Assembly: GCA_016839345.1 (NCBI GenBank)
Contig: JAEOUL010000150.1
Coordinates: 1-14,722 of the forward strand
Reading direction: 5' to 3'
Length of the DNA: 14,722 nucleotides
Source of the DNA: Candidatus Thorarchaeota archaeon
GTDB taxonomy: Archaea > Asgardarchaeota > Thorarchaeia > Thorarchaeales > Thorarchaeaceae
Below, in pieces: positions 6,060 to 13,195 of the stretch. How positions within the stretch are numbered: position 1 is the first letter of the stretch; each line of letters starts with the position of its first letter. The notes below the pieces were generated by a model. The model was not told the origin of the DNA and ran no database searches. It saw only the letters and a list, made by a program, of their open reading frames with translations. A program made the translations under genes and the position numbers.

Positions 6060-7337
6060 TTATGGCCTCCTTAGAATGAAGTTCGAGATACTGGTTCCAG
6101 TACCTGCATGGCTGTTGACAAGACCTGTGTTTGCATCTTTGACATAGGTCTTGGAGCTCAAGTGTTTCTTCGGAGCTTGGTCATTGAGGTGGTAAGCACA
6201 CTCGATGGCGGACATGAGTCCCGTAGCACCCACAGGATGACCGTAGCCCATCAGACCACCACCTACATTGGAAGGTACCTCACCGTCAAGGAAGGTCTGC
6301 TTGTCACGAATGAAATCCTTGACTGTGTCCTTGTCACACCAGTGAAGAGCCTTGTAGATCTGAACCTCAGATGAGCTGAAGGCATCGTGAAGTTCAGCCA
6401 CATCAATCTCCTTGGCGGCCTTCTTGTATTCAATGCCAGCCATATCATAGGCCATCTCTCCTGATTTACGACAAGCGGCAAACTCTGTCATGTCAGGGTA
6501 GCCCTTTCCATATTGTTCATTCCAACCTGGAAAATCAATACGGTCACCAGCACGGATTGTGCAGCTACTGAGACCTGCGCCATCAATCTCGACATAGTTG
6601 TGAGGAGCGTGCTTCTTTGCCCACTCCTCGGAGGTAACAAGTGCAAAAGCACCACCACGACTCATGAGGCAGCAGTCCAAACGTTTCAGCGGATAGCTGA
6701 TCAGTCGACTCTCCATAACATCGTCCACAGTGAGTTCCTTCTTATAATAGGGCGACTTTGGATTGTTGTAGTCGCTCCGATACCACTGGGTCTTCTCATT
6801 GTCAGCCGCATAGTTCCTGTTCTTCAGAGCCGCCATTGCAAAGTCCTCCTCATTGAGCCCATTCTCTTTCATGAACTTGTAAGCCATCGCGGCGTAGTAA
6901 ATTGGATAGATACCACCGGCAAGTGCCTCGTACCGTGTATCAGACGCAAGAGCAATAAACTCGCTCCCCTGGCTCTGTGTGACGTTGTCCATGGTTTCCC
7001 AGCCATAAACACCAACCACATCGAACATGCCTGACTTGACAGCCATGAAAGCACCATAGAGTGCTGATCCTCCAGTGTTTCCTCCGTTTTCAATTCGCAC
7101 GTGGGGCAACCCGACTAACCCAAGATGGTCGTGGATAATCCACTCCGGTGTGAGCTGTTTGCCAAAGTGTACTGAGAAGTGAGAATAAACCATAAACTGG
7201 ATATCTCTCAGAGTGAAGTCAGGAATGTCTTTCTGGGTCTCCACAATACAATTAGCAGCCATAGCTTCCGGTGTTATATACATGGGATAGTCGAAGGGTG
7301 TTGCGGCACCACCTGCGAGACACACTTTTCGACTCAT
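6060..7337 (-). CDS. Thiolase-fold protein (SCP2-thiolase/Ltp2-like) lacking the catalytic cysteine
   Basis: A 425-residue protein with the full thiolase fold: N-terminal MSRKVCLAGGAATPF, ENGGNTGGSALYGA at 83-96, LDCCLMSRGGAFALV, ELHDAF (H317) and GGGLMGYGHPVGATG (H367). In acetyl-CoA acetyltransferases a nucleophilic Cys precedes xSG/xTG at the 83-92 motif; here the aligned position is Gly86. The C-terminal Cys of the usual C-x-G-G motif is also missing (NSHAGTG, 408-414). The protein therefore cannot work as a classical ping-pong thiolase. Cys-independent thiolase-fold enzymes with DUF35 partners exist, for example the steroid side-chain aldolases Ltp2-ChsH2, so a retro-aldol or aldol role on an acyl-CoA is possible; a purely scaffolding role is another. 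The ATG at 7337 has a weak GTGAT ribosome site. First gene of a two-gene operon. Confidence 0.85.
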   Translation of the reverse strand: MSRKVCLAGGAATPFDYPMYITPEAMAANCIVETQKDIPDFTLRDIQFMVYSHFSVHFGKQLTPEWIIHDHLGLVGLPHVRIENGGNTGGSALYGAFMAVKSGMFDVVGVYGWETMDNVTQSQGSEFIALASDTRYEALAGGIYPIYYAAMAYKFMKENGLNEEDFAMAALKNRNYAADNEKTQWYRSDYNNPKSPYYKKELTVDDVMESRLISYPLKRLDCCLMSRGGAFALVTSEEWAKKHAPHNYVEIDGAGLSSCTIRAGDRIDFPGWNEQYGKGYPDMTEFAACRKSGEMAYDMAGIEYKKAAKEIDVAELHDAFSSSEVQIYKALHWCDKDTVKDFIRDKQTFLDGEVPSNVGGGLMGYGHPVGATGLMSAIECAYHLNDQAPKKHLSSKTYVKDANTGLVNSHAGTGTSISNFILRRP

Positions 7338-7409
7338 GTTACATCACTGAATCCTTTTTCTAACACCAAATTATAGTGTCGATACTGAGTCAACCCAATT
7401 TTTGTCGGG

Positions 7410-7424
7410 TACTTAACAGCTTCG
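7410..7424 (-). promoter_or_regulatory. Candidate promoter element of the thiolase-DUF35 operon
   Basis: The minus strand reads CGAAGCTGTTAAGTA, 73-87 bases before the thiolase ATG. The same 15 bases with one change occur upstream of tldD (10642-10656), also about 60-70 bases before the start. TTAAGTA could be a TATA box with a purine-rich BRE, giving a leader of roughly 45 bases. A second A/T-rich candidate (CTATAATTT, about 7366-7375) lies nearer the start. Confidence 0.35.
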
Positions 7425-7444
7425 GCTTGTCTGATTGAGAATAA

Positions 7445-7624
7445 TCACGTAACGATGAGGTCATCTAGCATCTTCTGAATCCTGGTACGGAGGGTCTTCA
7501 CAGTAGGTGAGTCGAGAATGTCAAGTGCATCCTGCAAGACCTCCCGTGCTTCCTCCTTCCGACTCTGCTTGACAAGGAACTCAGCTCGTAGAAGGGCGGC
7601 ATGCATCTGGATCCCATTTGGCAT
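7445..7624 (-). pseudogene. 3' fragment of a TPR-like gene (tail copy 1)
   Basis: The minus strand encodes 59 residues from ATG 7624 to TGA 7445, with a stop codon directly before the ATG. The product (GIQMHAALLRAEFLVKQSRK, then EEAREVLQDALDIL) is strongly helical with a TPR-like pattern (A..L...A..L.....EEAREVLQDAL). It matches the reading frame at 10645-10887 over GIQM..ALL..EFLVK..RK. Without its upstream part it is probably the surviving tail of a longer gene, although a translated 59-residue protein cannot be excluded. It lies between pmbA and the thiolase operon, on the same strand as both. Confidence 0.6.
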
Positions 7625-7685
7625 TCAGTGTGATTACACTCAAAATCAATTAACCAACTTACAAAGACATCTCATGTTGCCTCTC

Positions 7686-7694
7686 AAAAAAAAA
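7686..7694 (-). terminator. T-run terminator candidate downstream of pmbA
   Basis: Nine consecutive T on the minus strand, about 155 bases after the pmbA stop. T-runs of this length are sufficient to terminate archaeal RNA polymerase; no strong hairpin precedes it. The rest of 7625-7847 holds no gene that I can support. Confidence 0.45.
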
Positions 7695-7847
7695 TCAGTG
7701 TTTCTCTGTATATGACAAATCACTGAGAAGAAGAAGAGATTCCGAAACATGTGAGCTCTTTCGGGAAAAGCATACTTGGGTATAACCATAACCGAATTCA
7801 TACAAACTTTGCATTCTCCCGAACAATCTCTTCAACTTCATTTCGGT

Positions 7848-9194
7848 CTAAGATGCAAAATCAAGATTCTCGACGCGAATATGTGGAACCAGCCAGGATT
7901 CTGTAGAACCACGTAGAGGTTTCTGCTCTTTACTGATTCCTGATATATTTTGCAACACATCAAAAAGATTGCCTGTGACCGTCATTTCTTTCAGCGTCAT
8001 CTTGAACTCACCATTCTCAATCAACTGCCCACCTTTCACCACAGCGGAAAAATCACCAGATATGAAATCAGGATCCATACTGGCTCTTTGAATGTAGATT
8101 CCTCGATCAACCTCAGAGAGCATCTCATCATATCTCATCCTACCTTTGTGAATCTCAATGTTGGTAGCTCCGACATCAGGTGCAGATCTAAAACCACCAC
8201 TTGCATGTCCAGTGGACAAAAGACCATCCTTGTTTGCTGTGAATGAGTTGTACATCACGCCCTTGAAGACACCAGAGTCAAGAATATCCAAAGACTTTCG
8301 TGGAACTCCCTCTCTATCAAAGGAGCTACTTGAGGTAGTTCTTGGAGCAGACCCATTGTCAGTAACTGATAATTCTGGAATCGCTATACTCTCTCCAAGC
8401 TTATCTTGAAGAAAACTTGATCCTGAGTGAATTGCTGTTGACTTTGCAGAAGTAATAAGCATATCAAACAAGTAATGGGTAGCCAACGGTGAGAAGATTG
8501 CTGTACCTTTGAATGCATCAGTTTTTTTTGCACCTAAGTTTTGGAGTGCTTTTTCTGCAAACATCTTGGCTCCATTTTCAAGATTCAAATCATTAGTAGA
8601 TACAACTGAATCAAATTCAAAGTCAAAAGATCCAATATCAGAACCCTCTACAGCCCATCCTAGGACTTGCCAAGAGAGTGCTGTCTTCCTCTCAGAAGAC
8701 TCTATACCAGTAGAAGTGCAGATTGCGTATTCATCCACTCTTGACAAGATGTGACCCGATTCTACTGATAGTCTTGAGTCAATATCTAAAATATGTTTCA
8801 GCAGATCTTTACTGTATTCAATCGTTTCACTCATAGATAGATTCGCAGTGTCTTCGCTATAGAGATCCTTTGTGCTTTTAATTTTCTGAGGTTCAGATAG
8901 GTAGTAGTGATCCATCGATGGAGTTGTTTTTGCTATTGATATTGCATCCTGAAGAGCCTCTAAGATTCTACCCCTATCAAATGAGTTGGCTGATGAGAAT
9001 CCCACTGATTTGTTCACAAGAACTCGCATACCAACTCCTTGTATTCTACTTGCAGTTGCAGACTTTAGTGAGCTGGTTTCTAGGTTGACTGTTTTTTCAC
9101 TGCGACTTAACGCATACAATTCAACTTCGTCTGCACCCTTTTTTTCAGCAATTGGAACAAGAGGCTGAATGACTGAAAGAACGTCTTCTGTCAA
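7848..9194 (-). CDS. pmbA: PmbA/TldE-family protein, partner of TldD
   Basis: About 448 residues with the PmbA/TldE fold: N-terminal half with SRSEKTVNLETSSLKSATASR and GVGMRVLVNKSVGFSSANSF, C-terminal half with GVFKGVMYNSFTANKDG, STGHASGGFR and SGDFSAVVKGGQLIENGE. It lacks the HExxxH zinc motif, as expected for the non-catalytic partner. TldD and PmbA/TldE form a heterodimeric zinc protease that in bacteria degrades unfolded peptides and matures microcin B17; the archaeal substrate is unknown and I see no peptide precursor nearby. The frame is open to GTG 9215 inside tldD, but GGAGGTG at 9201-9207 is a strong ribosome site six bases before TTG 9194, so I take TTG as the start, one base after the tldD stop. 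GTG 9215 remains possible. Confidence 0.88.
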   Translation of the reverse strand: MTEDVLSVIQPLVPIAEKKGADEVELYALSRSEKTVNLETSSLKSATASRIQGVGMRVLVNKSVGFSSANSFDRGRILEALQDAISIAKTTPSMDHYYLSEPQKIKSTKDLYSEDTANLSMSETIEYSKDLLKHILDIDSRLSVESGHILSRVDEYAICTSTGIESSERKTALSWQVLGWAVEGSDIGSFDFEFDSVVSTNDLNLENGAKMFAEKALQNLGAKKTDAFKGTAIFSPLATHYLFDMLITSAKSTAIHSGSSFLQDKLGESIAIPELSVTDNGSAPRTTSSSSFDREGVPRKSLDILDSGVFKGVMYNSFTANKDGLLSTGHASGGFRSAPDVGATNIEIHKGRMRYDEMLSEVDRGIYIQRASMDPDFISGDFSAVVKGGQLIENGEFKMTLKEMTVTGNLFDVLQNISGISKEQKPLRGSTESWLVPHIRVENLDFAS

Positions 9195-9195
9195 T

Positions 9196-10584
9196 TCATG
9201 CACCTCCAACCTCACCAGCTACTAAAGCAATGGTTCTCGTAAGACCACCACCACCATCTACCTTTGCAGCTTGTGTTTTACCACACGCCCCAGCGCCCAT
9301 ATCTAATTTCCAATCTTTAGCCACACCATCTACTGAGGATAACACATCGTATGCATTGCCAGTTATTGTGACATTCTTGACCAATTGTGCAACTGACCCA
9401 TTAACTATCTCGTATGCTTCTGGTACTGTGAACATGAACTCTGCGGTACTATCTGCTTGGCCTCCTCCGGGGAATGCGAGGAGATAGCCAAATTTCACAT
9501 CCTCAATAAGTTCGTCACGAGAGAACTCACCTGCAGCAAGGTATGTGTTTCTCATACGAATCAAAGGTTCAACATTATATTCAAAGGCTCGTTCATTTCC
9601 TGTAGGTTCAGAACCAAATTTGCTTGCAGAGGACCGGCTGTGAAGGAACGATCTCATGACTCCTTTCTCAATGATTATAGTTTTTCTTGTTTTAACACCG
9701 GCATCATCAACAGCGAGCCAACCAGCACCTTCTGTTTCTTCACCAGAGTCAATCATGGTGACATGTTCACTCGCCACCCTTTCTCCAATCTTACCTTTTG
9801 CCGCACTACCAGCTGCTACTAAATCAGCTTCAACAGTATGACCAATTGCTTCATGACATATAATCCCAGCAACTGAAGGTTCCATGAGAACAGTGTGTTT
9901 CCCACCTTTTGCCAGCGGAGCAGCGAGTAGTTTGATTGCTATATCAACCGCGCGTAATGCAGTATCTGCTAGGGAGTCCCTGTTGAAAACTTCCCAACCC
10001 CCAGTTATCCCACGAGCAAGAAGATGGGGCATCATTTTTCCACCCTCTGAAGCAACAGGTCTAATCATAAATTGGGGGCGAGTGTCTTTGAGTTCAACAT
10101 CTGTTCCATCAGAGTTTAGAATGAATCGATGATTAGAAGGAACGGACAACAAAGTCGCTGTTCCCTTGATTCTTTCATCGGATTCCTGCATCAGCTTATC
10201 AATCTCTAAGGCAAGCTCAACGCGTTCCTCAAAACTATGATTCGAAATTTGATCCTTACCAAGATTGGAGAAAGTACCAGTAACAGGTTTGATGGGAGCA
10301 AGAACATTTTTTTCACTAATACTTGAAGACAGGTTCTTGGCAGCTGATATTGCATCATCCGCTGTTTCGTTCAAAGTCTTCTTGTCAAGTTTGCTAGTAC
10401 TAGCAAACCCCCAGGCTCCATCCACGAGAGCCCTTATTCCTACACCTGCAAAATCATCTGAATCAGCCGTTCTAAGTACGCCTTTATCCACACGTATATT
10501 GGAGTTCTTTCTTTGATGATATCGAACTTCTAGGTGAACACCATTCGGACTATTCTCAATTAGTGATCTCAATAGGTCTCTCAC
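9196..10584 (-). CDS. tldD: TldD zinc metalloprotease
   Basis: A 462-residue protein, the normal family length. The zinc site is visible: HEAIGH at 244-249 (HExxxH; H244 and H249 as ligands, E245 as base), with C434 in MGAGACGKTQ as the expected third ligand. Other family landmarks are GVGIRALVDGAWGFAST near 47-63, NERAFEYNVEPLIRMRNT, and FPGGGQADSTAEFMF. It should form a barrel-like heterodimer with PmbA, encoded directly downstream and translationally coupled, and cleave small or unfolded peptides in the cytosol. The start is GTG 10584, with GGAG eleven bases upstream. The operon is flanked on both sides by copies of the same decayed TPR-like gene tail. Confidence 0.93.
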   Translation of the reverse strand: MRDLLRSLIENSPNGVHLEVRYHQRKNSNIRVDKGVLRTADSDDFAGVGIRALVDGAWGFASTSKLDKKTLNETADDAISAAKNLSSSISEKNVLAPIKPVTGTFSNLGKDQISNHSFEERVELALEIDKLMQESDERIKGTATLLSVPSNHRFILNSDGTDVELKDTRPQFMIRPVASEGGKMMPHLLARGITGGWEVFNRDSLADTALRAVDIAIKLLAAPLAKGGKHTVLMEPSVAGIICHEAIGHTVEADLVAAGSAAKGKIGERVASEHVTMIDSGEETEGAGWLAVDDAGVKTRKTIIIEKGVMRSFLHSRSSASKFGSEPTGNERAFEYNVEPLIRMRNTYLAAGEFSRDELIEDVKFGYLLAFPGGGQADSTAEFMFTVPEAYEIVNGSVAQLVKNVTITGNAYDVLSSVDGVAKDWKLDMGAGACGKTQAAKVDGGGGLTRTIALVAGEVGGA

Positions 10585-10641
10585 TCTTTATTCATCTCCG
10601 CACAATCAGAGGTCAGAATATATCCACTTCCAGCGGTCTAA

Positions 10642-10656
10642 TACTTAATAGCTTCG
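10642..10656 (-). promoter_or_regulatory. Candidate promoter element of tldD-pmbA
   Basis: The minus strand reads CGAAGCTATTAAGTA, 58-72 bases before the tldD GTG, with one difference from the element before the thiolase gene at 7410-7424. TATTAAGTATT is an acceptable TATA region. A shared promoter origin or shared regulation are both possible. Confidence 0.35.
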
Positions 10657-10887
10657 AAGGAGGTAAGAAATAAGTTTACAATTGGCATGTAGGACATCCT
10701 GCGTCTTTGCCTTTCTACCATGCTTAACAAGGAACTCCATCCACAGCAGGGCTACTTGCATCTGAATCCCAAGGTAGTCCTTATTTCGAGTGTGGCTCTC
10801 GAGGTGCACCATACATGGACGACCAGTGAAATCGGAAATATTCAGCTGACCTTCCACATCAGTGTTTTGGATATGCGTTGTTGTCAA
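10645..10887 (-). pseudogene. 3' fragment of a TPR-like gene (tail copy 2)
   Basis: An 80-codon frame whose middle (LGIQMQVALLWMEFLVKHGR, about 10715-10775) matches tail copy 1 at 7445-7624 (GIQM, ALL, EFLVK and RK identical). At base level the runs ACAAGGAACTC and CATCTGRATCCCA are shared. After QDVL the similarity fades into the tldD promoter, so the original C-terminus is lost or shifted. The ATG at 10887 has no clear ribosome site, and its 5' end overlaps the DinB-gene promoter region. I regard it as a decayed gene end rather than a functional gene. With copy 1 it forms direct repeats about 3.2 kb apart around tldD-pmbA. Confidence 0.55.
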
Positions 10888-10889
10888 GG

Positions 10890-10898
10890 TATAATATG
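10890..10898 (+). promoter_or_regulatory. TATA box candidate of the DinB-fold gene
   Basis: TATAATATG lies 17-25 bases before ATG 10915, which suggests a leaderless transcript. A small perfect palindrome, CCAAC-A-GTTGG (10901-10911), falls between the box and the start and could be an operator. Confidence 0.5.
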
Positions 10899-10914
10899 AA
10901 CCAACAGTTGGAAG

Positions 10915-11430
10915 ATGTCGATGGAAATGAATGTCTTAGAGGTGGTCAAAAGTCTGGCTGCATCCACTCGGGCTTGGCGTGAAAGAGCTCTTCAGACCTT
11001 GTATGAAGAGGGTTGCAACGATCTAGCCTATCGACCCAGATCTGGTATGTCATCCACCGGATGGCTTCTCGCACATCAGGGTGCGGCGTATGATTATACT
11101 TTGAACATGCTGATTAAAGGCAAGCCGCCCAAGAATCCAGATCTCTTCTATGCATATAGGGGTGATAGCACAGACCCAGGTGATTGGAGAGAAACGCCCC
11201 TTCACGAAATCAATGACTATTTCGACTCAGTTGAAAATGATTTACTCTCTTGGTTTGAAAAGGCGTCAGATGATGAACTGAGCCGCAGACTCGAAGGACC
11301 CAACACGCCCCAATATTTTCAAGGAATGCGTGTCATAGATGCGATTGCAGATATGTTTGCACATCTGAATCACCACAACGGGCATCTCAGTGCTATCAAG
11401 GGCGACTGGTGTCATCAGGATGAAAAGTGA
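10915..11430 (+). CDS. DinB-fold (DinB/YfiT-like) putative metal-dependent protein
   Basis: A 171-residue protein of the size and four-helix pattern of the DinB/YfiT superfamily. The expected metal-binding histidines are present: H54 in LLAHQGAAYDY, and HHNGH (H153, H157) in the last helix, DMFAHLNHHNGHLSAIKG. GMSSTGWLLAH is the usual first-helix signature. Members include thiol-dependent S-transferases (bacillithiol, mycothiol) and many of unknown role; this one has no visible specificity marker. The first of several ATG codons (10915, 10921, 10927) is chosen because the TATA box fits a leaderless start there. It is a single gene, closed by a hairpin overlapping its stop codon, and the neighbours give no clue to substrate. 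Confidence 0.8.
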   Translation: MSMEMNVLEVVKSLAASTRAWRERALQTLYEEGCNDLAYRPRSGMSSTGWLLAHQGAAYDYTLNMLIKGKPPKNPDLFYAYRGDSTDPGDWRETPLHEINDYFDSVENDLLSWFEKASDDELSRRLEGPNTPQYFQGMRVIDAIADMFAHLNHHNGHLSAIKGDWCHQDEK

Positions 11431-11456
11431 CTTCATGATTAAGTCTTAATGAAGTC
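11429..11456 (+). terminator. Hairpin at the end of the DinB-fold gene
   Basis: GACTTCAT pairs with ATGAAGTC, and TAAG with CTTA inside, leaving a small bulge. It begins within the TGA stop (11428-11430). No strong T-run follows directly. The remaining spacer to 11586 is A/T-rich with no gene visible. Confidence 0.5.
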
Positions 11457-11586
11457 TTGAAACACAATTATTGACATATCATTGAGATACTAGGAGCTTC
11501 ATAACTATTGAGCTGTTATTCTAAAACAGTCTTATTGGAAATTCTTTGATCTAGTTTGTAAATTCACATATCTTAGCGTATCAAAG

Positions 11587-11617
11587 AAAAAAAGGATGGT
11601 GAGACAAAGCTCACCAT
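11587..11617 (-). terminator. Intrinsic terminator of the caspase-like gene, overlapping its stop
   Basis: On the minus strand ATGGTGAG pairs with CTCACCAT around a six-base loop, followed by CC and seven T (11593-11587). The TGA stop (11613-11611) is within the left arm, so the last codons (LLW and stop) double as hairpin sequence. Confidence 0.7.
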
Positions 11618-12879
11618 AAGAGAAACGGTTTGTCTGGGTCTCCATCATAGGCTTCAGGATGATGAGCGCCCATCTGAAATGGATATGCAAGTTCTGCGTA
11701 GATAAATGCGACTTCCATCTCAGTTCGCGGATCTGAATCAAATGCATCTATGAGAGTATACTCCAAGAAGAAGTATGTCCAGAGTCCATTGCTATATTCT
11801 CCCGCGTCCCAACCCATGCCACGTTCAGTGCATGTTGATGCGAAGTAGACATTCATATAGTTGGCCATGTTCATGAAGTCTTCACCAAAACCACCAGCAA
11901 AGCAGTGGTCAAGGAAGACAAACACATTGTCACTGACAGCAAGCTCAAGTATAGCTGCGAGCTCATAATCCCAGAAGTATCCATCTTCTCCATTTTCTCC
12001 AACCGTTATGTCCCACATACACAATAAACTTGCACCCCTGCTATCACCGGCACCGTGTCCTGATGAAATGAATGCTATTGTATCTCGTGGACCGGCTTGG
12101 CTGACCATTTTAAGAAGGGCCTGTTTTGTATTGTATTCTGTGGCGACTCCGTCGTATTTTAGATACGAGTTTGTGTTATCTCCCAGAACTATGATTTCGT
12201 CATATCCCAGACCTGTAAGATAATTATACCAATCATTAGCATCGTCATCGCAGAACCTTAGGTCACCAATTGCTTTGTAGTCGCTGATGCCAACAATCAC
12301 AGCGTAATGTTGTGGTTTCTCACCATGGGTCTGATATTGTAAAGAAAGGTCTATTGCATCTCCAGAATCAATAGCTGTAGTCGGATCAAGTAAGAGTCTT
12401 GGATTACATTGACAATCATTTAGACAATAGATCTGAACAGTATCAACTCCGAAGAAAGTGACACCATCTTCAAAGCTTCCAATTATTGTCAGTTCAACAT
12501 ATCCTTGTGCTCCTGAAACCAGTTCAAGCACTGCCGGGCGCTCAAACTTAACCATCAGATCATCGATACCATCAAGATCTCTGTCTACTATTCCAACAAA
12601 GTCAGGAATTGAGGGGATGTTTTCAAGACAAATAGACGTTGTATCTATGTCATGAGCGGTATAATCCTCTGTAGGTGTAATATAACAGGTCACATACTTA
12701 CCACTGCTATTGTAACTTAGTGTATTCGGTCTAATGTCTACTGAAACCTCGATATCACCTATTACAACACCTGAATCAAAGAAGTTGTTTTTTGCATTAT
12801 TTGTGATCGTTGCGTGCGTTACTGGTAGAATTAGTATCAGCGCAATAATACTACACAGTACTAAAGTAGATCTCTTCAA
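11611..12879 (-). CDS. Secreted caspase-fold cysteine protease
   Basis: About 422 residues. The signal peptide KRSTLVLCSIIALILILPVTHA is cut probably after THA. Then comes a beta domain (about 45-155 of the longest frame) with RPNTLSYNSSGKYVTCYI, an Asp-rich DRDLDGIDDL loop and LMVKFERPAVLELV, a domain I know from other archaeal secreted proteins. The caspase/C13-C14 fold follows at about 195-400: HYAVIVGISDYKAIGDLRFC, DDDANDWYNYL, catalytic His281 in FISSGHGAG and Cys332 in FVFLDHCFAGGF (numbering of the frame from ATG 12897). Substrate and physiological role are unknown. The frame opens at ATG 12897, but AAGGAGTG at 12886-12893 lies just before TTG 12879, which gives a compact signal peptide; I prefer TTG. 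It is divergent from the ankyrin gene. Confidence 0.85.
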   Translation of the reverse strand: MKRSTLVLCSIIALILILPVTHATITNNAKNNFFDSGVVIGDIEVSVDIRPNTLSYNSSGKYVTCYITPTEDYTAHDIDTTSICLENIPSIPDFVGIVDRDLDGIDDLMVKFERPAVLELVSGAQGYVELTIIGSFEDGVTFFGVDTVQIYCLNDCQCNPRLLLDPTTAIDSGDAIDLSLQYQTHGEKPQHYAVIVGISDYKAIGDLRFCDDDANDWYNYLTGLGYDEIIVLGDNTNSYLKYDGVATEYNTKQALLKMVSQAGPRDTIAFISSGHGAGDSRGASLLCMWDITVGENGEDGYFWDYELAAILELAVSDNVFVFLDHCFAGGFGEDFMNMANYMNVYFASTCTERGMGWDAGEYSNGLWTYFFLEYTLIDAFDSDPRTEMEVAFIYAELAYPFQMGAHHPEAYDGDPDKPFLLW

Positions 12880-13012
12880 ATTTATCACTCCTTCCATGAA
12901 TTAAGTCGTACCTTTAGTTATTAGTAGTAAGAGCACTGTCTTCATTTTGCATATTAGCAACTCTTTGAAAGCGTAAACCTAGAATGAATTGGAATAAAAT
13001 GCAATAGAAGGG

Positions 13013-13056
13013 CCGAAAAAGCAAGTTTCGAGCCTGTTTTCGGATATATAAATATA
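13013..13056. promoter_or_regulatory. TATA-rich element and inverted repeat between the caspase and ankyrin genes
   Basis: CCGAAAA (13013) and TTTTCGG (13037) form an inverted repeat that directly abuts ATATATAAATATA (13044-13056), a near-ideal archaeal TATA on either strand. On the minus strand it would give the caspase gene a leader of about 140 bases; on the + strand it lies about 140 bases before the ankyrin start. The rest of 12900-13195 shows no gene. Confidence 0.4.
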
Positions 13057-13195
13057 ATTTCAAAGCTTTGAGTTAATGCCCTCGTCAATAGAGAGTCGCT
13101 AATCAAGTCCCCAAATCGCAAATGCAGTATACAGACACGCATTATTTTTGACTGCCAGATTAATCAACGCTTGAAATACCTCGGGGATTTAAGTT

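Noticed and set aside
6060..7337. Plain call of acetyl-CoA C-acetyltransferase
   Set aside because: The nucleophilic and second catalytic cysteines are not at their usual places.
9070..9080. GAGCTGG in the pmbA gene as a fifth hairpin
   Set aside because: It has no pairing partner nearby and no DUF35-like codons next to it; it is coding sequence.
10901..10911. CCAACAGTTGG as a definite operator of the DinB-fold gene
   Set aside because: Only 5-bp arms, a single copy and no neighbouring regulator; kept as a remark in the promoter entry.
13060..13195. Non-coding RNA downstream of the strong TATA at 13044
   Set aside because: The following sequence shows no stable fold, no C/D or H/ACA box pattern and no tRNA-like arms by eye.
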